NCBI RefSeq assembly: GCF_018691265.1
Contig: NW_024881283.1
Coordinates: 10,969,731 to 11,033,730 of the forward strand
Length of the DNA stretch: 64,000 nt
Origin: Tyto alba
Taxonomy: Eukaryota > Chordata > Aves > Strigiformes > Tytonidae
Reading direction: 5' to 3'
Shown here in pieces: positions 59,301 through 64,000 of the stretch. Within the stretch, counting starts at the first letter, position 1. Every line of letters starts with the position of its first letter. A model generated the notes under the pieces. It made no database searches. It was not told the origin of the DNA and was given only the letters and a program-made list of their open reading frames with translations. Made by a program: the position numbers and the translations under genes.

Positions 59301-62189
59301 ATGGAGGTCTGCCTGCCGATGCACACCTCTGCCCTTCCCAGTGAAAGGGCGGTGGGCCGGGGAGGGGGAGAGCTTGCAAGCCTCTGGCAGACAGTGTTTC
59401 AGTCATCCAAGGCGGATATAAAAATAGAGAAAAGTTCTCAATAAGAGGTTGGTTAAAGAAATCAGAATACATAACGAAGTATGCAAGTGAAGAAAAATAG
59501 GTTAAACAGACATCACATTTCATCTTTATTTCTTTTTCTGTCAATCTCTTTCCTATTGTCTAGTAAATTCCCTTTCAGGGTGCTGTGATTTGGCAATTCA
59601 GAATTGTTTAAATCCCCTAGATGAACACTGACAGGGGGTTTGTTTAATATCCAAGGTCAGATTTGCAATGGCTGCAGTGCCTCACCTCAGCTTCAGTTGT
59701 TTCTGCACAGCTATAAGCTCATAGAAAAAAATTTAACATGCACCACCCTCTGACCTCCAACCATGATCAATTTGTAGTTTTGACATTTGTAGGTGCCAAT
59801 AGAAAAGCAGACCATTTTTGCACATGAGTTTTTGTGTGCAGATTTCTACATGAACAAAGAGAAGCCACACTTTGCAAACATGTCTCTGTGGAGCAGATTC
59901 TTAAAGAATGGAATTGGTACCTGCGTAAACTCAAGTGGCCTATGCGCTTTATTCCCTCCCCTCTTTCATTCAGTCTCACAGCATATCACAACCCATTTGT
60001 CTACCACTACATGCTCAGAAATGCCGTATTTCTTCGGTTCGGCTGTTATAAACAGATGCTCTATGCTTCAGAACAATGAATGCGTGTGAAGGTTGCCTGT
60101 TTTTTCTAGATACGTATGCCACTTCATATATACGCCACAGAGAAAACACATCAACTTGTTTGAACTGGACAAAATACAAGGTTAAGTTTCATTGAAGCTA
60201 ATCAAGAAAAATACATGTACATTTAAATAACTGAAGGAAATCTTCAGCTGAACAGCATTCTCCCTCTGTCCTCACTTAATCAATGTGATCATAAGCTATT
60301 ATTTTAAACTCTTAATGCATCAGAAGGGCAGGAGGACAATTTTTTAGGTGGCAGCATAAAAACAACAGCAAGCTGACAAGCTTACAGATGGCGAGCAAAC
60401 CCAAAGCCTTTTGGATCTTTCTGGACTTTCACTTAACTGAATGACAAGTATGTGGCTGTGGTGTTCCTCTTTTCTCCCTTTCTCTCTGTCAGAGGGCAAC
60501 ACCTGCCGTGGGTCCCCAGCCTGGCGCTGCCCGGGCTCCGTTGTTTCTGCTCAGGAGGAGTCATGACCACGCAACCCGGTGGCAGCGAGGCCAGGCTGTG
60601 CCGCGGGTGCAAACGTGCGCAGGCACTGCTGGGCACCCGCATGTCCCTGCAGTCCCCGAGGGGCTGAGCGCCCCGGTTGAGTGCAGTGCCGGGGGACCCC
60701 GGCACGGGGCGGCAGCCGGGCGCTCGCCTGTTGGAGAGGAGCCTGCAGGCGCTCACCACCGGGACACGGAGCAGGAGCTTCCTCCTGCCATCCACGTGTT
60801 ACTGGGGCCAAATCTGCTGAAACTGGCTGGTAGGAATGATGGGGAAGGAGAGTCCCGGAGATAAAAAAAACGGGCAGAATCCTAATTTTGGGGGTGCTGC
60901 CCACACTCCCTCAATTACAAAGCTTCCCAGGCAGTGACTGGTTGGCCACATAGCTGTAGATTTTAACTCCTTTCCCATCAGCGATTGCCTGGGAAGACTC
61001 GGCACTCTGCAATGCATGTGCACACACATGCAAGAAGCCAATTAAAGCAGCCAGGGCTGGCATTCCCTCCCGACTCCCCCATGGGTGCGTGCAGCTCGAG
61101 CAGCTTAATGAGATGGGACAGCCAGAAATGCATCGCTAGGCAACGTGGCACTGCTGGCCAGTCTGGCCCTGGAACAGAGAGGGCTGGCAAGCCAGCAAGA
61201 GGAGCAGCATGTCATGGCTGGCACCCGGAACCGGGCTGCAGCGGTGGAGGTGCAAAGCTGTGGGGAAGAAATCAAGAGAGAAGACCCTTACCTATGGAAT
61301 GTGCTAAACTGAGAGAGACGGGCAGGAGCCTGGAGTGAGCACTGCCAGCACGGGGAGGGGTGGTCCTGCCCCGAGCCCCGCTGCCCTGCTTGGAGACTGC
61401 ATGGCTCCCCCTGGGAGCGGCTACCCCCAGCATGCAGGAAAGGTCCTCACGTGCAGCTAAGTTACTGACAACTGTTAGGAATACCTGGGTTTCAATTACA
61501 ATAAAATTAAAGAGATTCAGCTCCTCTGTCTTCTTAGGGCTGGAGCATGCATGCGCCCCATCCTTTGACTGTTCAGTAAGCCCATGCACTGGCTCCTGGT
61601 GAGAGCAGCACAGCCTTCCTGGTGTGAGTGATTCTCCACCTGCTTTTCAGTCGCCTGTATATCAAAAGAATTATAGGTCCAGGGGCTCTGCCCATCCCTG
61701 AGAACACAGCGAGCACCCTTCCTGCAAGCCCGCAACCCCTTTCCAGTTGTTAACAACCGTGCACCCACTGTCAGCTATGTGCACACAGAACAACTGGCAG
61801 GTTTTAGGCATCTGTTACAGTTTTTACCTAGGTGAAGCAAGGCTATGAAAACCGTAACACTTGGTGCTATCAGCAGCCTCCAGCAAAACACAGCTGTTTG
61901 TTCCTATGTCAGCACTGTGAGTGGGTGAAGCACTGATGACATTGAGAGGAGAATTTTCTTTCCATACCAGGCAGTGAAACCAACTTGTGCTAGGATGTGT
62001 TCTTTTCACAAGTGATTTTTTTTTTTTTCAAATTCCTATCCTGAGATCTTACTTAAAGTTGTGCATAGAAACAAGGCAGAAGAGCCTTAGAAACTGCACC
62101 GGTTTGGAAGCTTGTATCCCCCCTGCTGCTTGCACTGCTTCAGAGTTACAACCTCTCTCCCCCATATTAGGTAGTATTTTCATTAGATA
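56341..62189. other. intergenic, gene-free
   Basis: No exon, RNA gene or mobile element recognised. GC-rich patch at 60,500-60,790. An RFX-type half-site CTAGGCAAC is at 61136-61144. Confidence 0.4.
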
Positions 62190-62450
62190 CCCGACCTCTG
62201 GTTCTGATTAAATAACTTGTATAATTAGATTAAGACATCTGCTTATCCCTGGGGGAAGAAATCCTTTTCAGCACTGGACTAAGTCTGATTTGGTTAATTA
62301 CCTTAGCAGTACTGTATTAATACATAGTTTCTTGATGGCAAGGAGATGTGGTATTAGGTTTATTCCTCCTGGCTTTCACAATACTATAGTAACACAGTTT
62401 AGGGATTAGGAGTCAGGCATTGAGCCCAGTATTTCCCTCCTCTCTTCACT
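62190..62450. promoter_or_regulatory. AT-rich block with clustered homeodomain-type sites
   Basis: CTGATTAAATAAC and TATAATTAGATTAAG (around 62,205-62,234), then GATTTGGTTAATTACC and GTATTAATACATAG. No coding potential. Enhancer role is inference. Confidence 0.3.
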
Positions 62451-63770
62451 CATCTCAACACTCTCCCCTCGTTTTGCTGATTAAAATATTCCCTGTTTTG
62501 CTTTCCTGTTGAATACAGTTTCCAGCTTCTTTGTTTTACATGTAACAATAATATATTCCCAGTGATTGCTACAAAGCTATGCATTCTGGGATACTGTGGA
62601 GCAATTAAACTTCTCAGGGTTTTTTTGAGGTGTGAATTTGAATCAACAAACAAATGCATTACTATTGGCACTGCTAGTTTTTCAGTTCATCCTCCAGAGG
62701 TAGAGCGGTCTACATACAGACTGGCGAAGTGGAACAGGCACAAAAGGAGAGCAACAGGGACACGCGCTCAGATTTGCACACACTGTCCTTTTGCTCTGGT
62801 GTCCGCAAGTTTGAACGTCTGCAAGCAACTAGGCTGCAAAGGACCCCTGCAATTGCAATCAAGACAGATTCTGTCTGTTGGACGGGCTTGACCAAAAGTG
62901 AACAACCTTACCTGTGCTGAAAAAGAAGCCACTGAGATTTGCATCCAAGCTTGGAAAAATACCTTCTCAGAAGTGGGTGGCAGTAAGGCCAGCGAGCAGA
63001 GAGCCCCGGGGGCAGGTGCTGCGGGGCTGTGCAGCGGGCAGAGCCGCAGGCAGCAGCTCCCCCCGCGCCGTGCAGCACGGTGCCTGCAGGCAGCGGCTCT
63101 GCCAAGGCCCTTGCTGCTGGCCGCCCCCAGACTGAGCACCCCAAAGTGCCACTGGCTCCAAGCTGGTTGTTTAAACAGGCTGGTCTGGGGGCCCAAAAGC
63201 AATTCTGGCAATGGCGAGAACTGGATCAGGAGCAAAAGGAACATTATGCAATAGAGCATTTTTCTATCAACAGCTGGAAATAGCTAATAAGATGTAAATC
63301 ATCTGTTTGATAACCAAGCCATTACAGAACTAGAGATTCAGGATTCCCAGGGACACTTCAATTCTCAGAACCATGTATTTACTATTTATATGACTTGCCA
63401 GCCTATATAAAGGCTTGTCCTTTTCAGAATGCTGTACAGGCAGCCAGAAGGCGCTTTCACATAGAATTGTTTGGACGCTTCTCAAAGCAAAAATATATTC
63501 AGTGCAGAACTTAATTGTAACACTAAATCTGTGAGTTTTAGAAAAAGGTGATGGGGTGGAAAACACGGGGGAGGAGAGGCATAGAAACGTAACACCAAAT
63601 GCCTACAGGAGGTCAGAGCAAAGATACCCTGTCCTGCAACAGAGGGGTAGGGAAGACTGTCAGAACAGCACAGAGCTTGCAGCAATGCGTCTCCAGGATA
63701 CTGTCCCAGAGTCTGCCAGTTTGCAGAGATTTCCCATGACAGAAGTAAGATTTGTTATTCAATAGCTGTT
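62451..63770. other. intergenic, gene-free
   Basis: Nothing recognised. A GC-rich patch lies at 62,990-63,140. Confidence 0.4.
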
Positions 63771-63998
63771 AGTTTTTTTTTTTTTTTTTTTTTTTTTCCT
63801 TCTATGACTTTGTCCAGTTAGTTTTTTTAAATTTATGTAAACCTTCAGCATCCACAACATTCTGCAGCAAAGATTTCTGCAGATTAATGACACACTGTGC
63901 GAAGAACCACCTTTTTCTGTTTGAAGAACCAAAGCCAGTGAGCAAATCCCCTCTGGGTGACTTCATGCTACTCATGATTTCAGAGACTGCTATCATTT
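63771..63998 (-). mobile_element. decayed LINE (CR1-like) ORF2 C-terminus with A-tail
   Basis: On the minus strand, an open stretch ends in FFAQCVINLQKSLLQNVVDA, then a KFKKTNWTKS-like end and a stop. This follows the CR1-type ORF2 C-terminal pattern (FF.QR.VNLWNSLP.DVV.AKS...FK..LD). It is followed on that strand by about 25 A (T run at 63773-63797), unusual for avian CR1, which normally ends in short tandem repeats. Family assignment is from memory. Confidence 0.5.
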
Positions 63999-64000
63999 TG

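Noticed and set aside
1..64000. tRNA, rRNA, snRNA, CRISPR or bacterial-type operon features
   Set aside because: None recognised; the window is vertebrate nuclear DNA.

Overview
The window reads as bird nuclear DNA. It has two protein-coding genes I can name, UTP11 (+ strand, 10,573-15,527) and the intronless POU-homeobox gene POU3F1 (- strand, 47,215-48,336). They sit in the same order and orientation as on human 1p34. The interspersed repeats are CR1-type LINE fragments whose 3' ends carry the ATTCTATGATTCTATGA-type terminal repeat typical of avian and reptilian CR1. GC-rich CpG islands separated by moderately GC-rich DNA fit a small bird chromosome.

Left end (1-9.3 kb). The + strand carries what I read as the 3' two thirds of an unassigned multi-exon gene. 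I found a chain of 14 candidate exons from 433 to 6,536 that splice in one continuous frame to a stop. It is most convincing at 3,409-4,464. I do not recognise the protein. In mammals the neighbour of UTP11 on this side is FHL3 on the opposite strand, and no LIM-domain exon of FHL3 was seen here.

9.3-15.7 kb. A CpG island contains the UTP11 promoter, and possibly a divergent minus-strand first exon. UTP11 has eight coding exons that give a full-length 253-residue SSU-processome protein and end in a canonical polyadenylation signal.

15.7-47 kb. No gene was recognised. This stretch has an orphan CpG island (16.7-17.2 kb), CR1 remnants, simple repeats, and several AT-rich blocks dense in homeodomain, POU, SOX and TCF-like sites. 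Those blocks look like developmental enhancers around POU3F1. A second orphan CpG island lies at 43.8-44.1 kb.

45.4-49.0 kb. The POU3F1 transcription unit: a 3' UTR with a cluster of AUUUAUU elements, the 373-codon single-exon gene, a promoter with four inverted CCAAT boxes, and a GC-rich degenerate tandem array directly upstream.

49-64 kb. Gene desert with one larger CR1, several enhancer-like AT-rich blocks, and a decayed LINE at the right edge. Enhancer calls rest on motif content read by eye; conservation could not be tested here.
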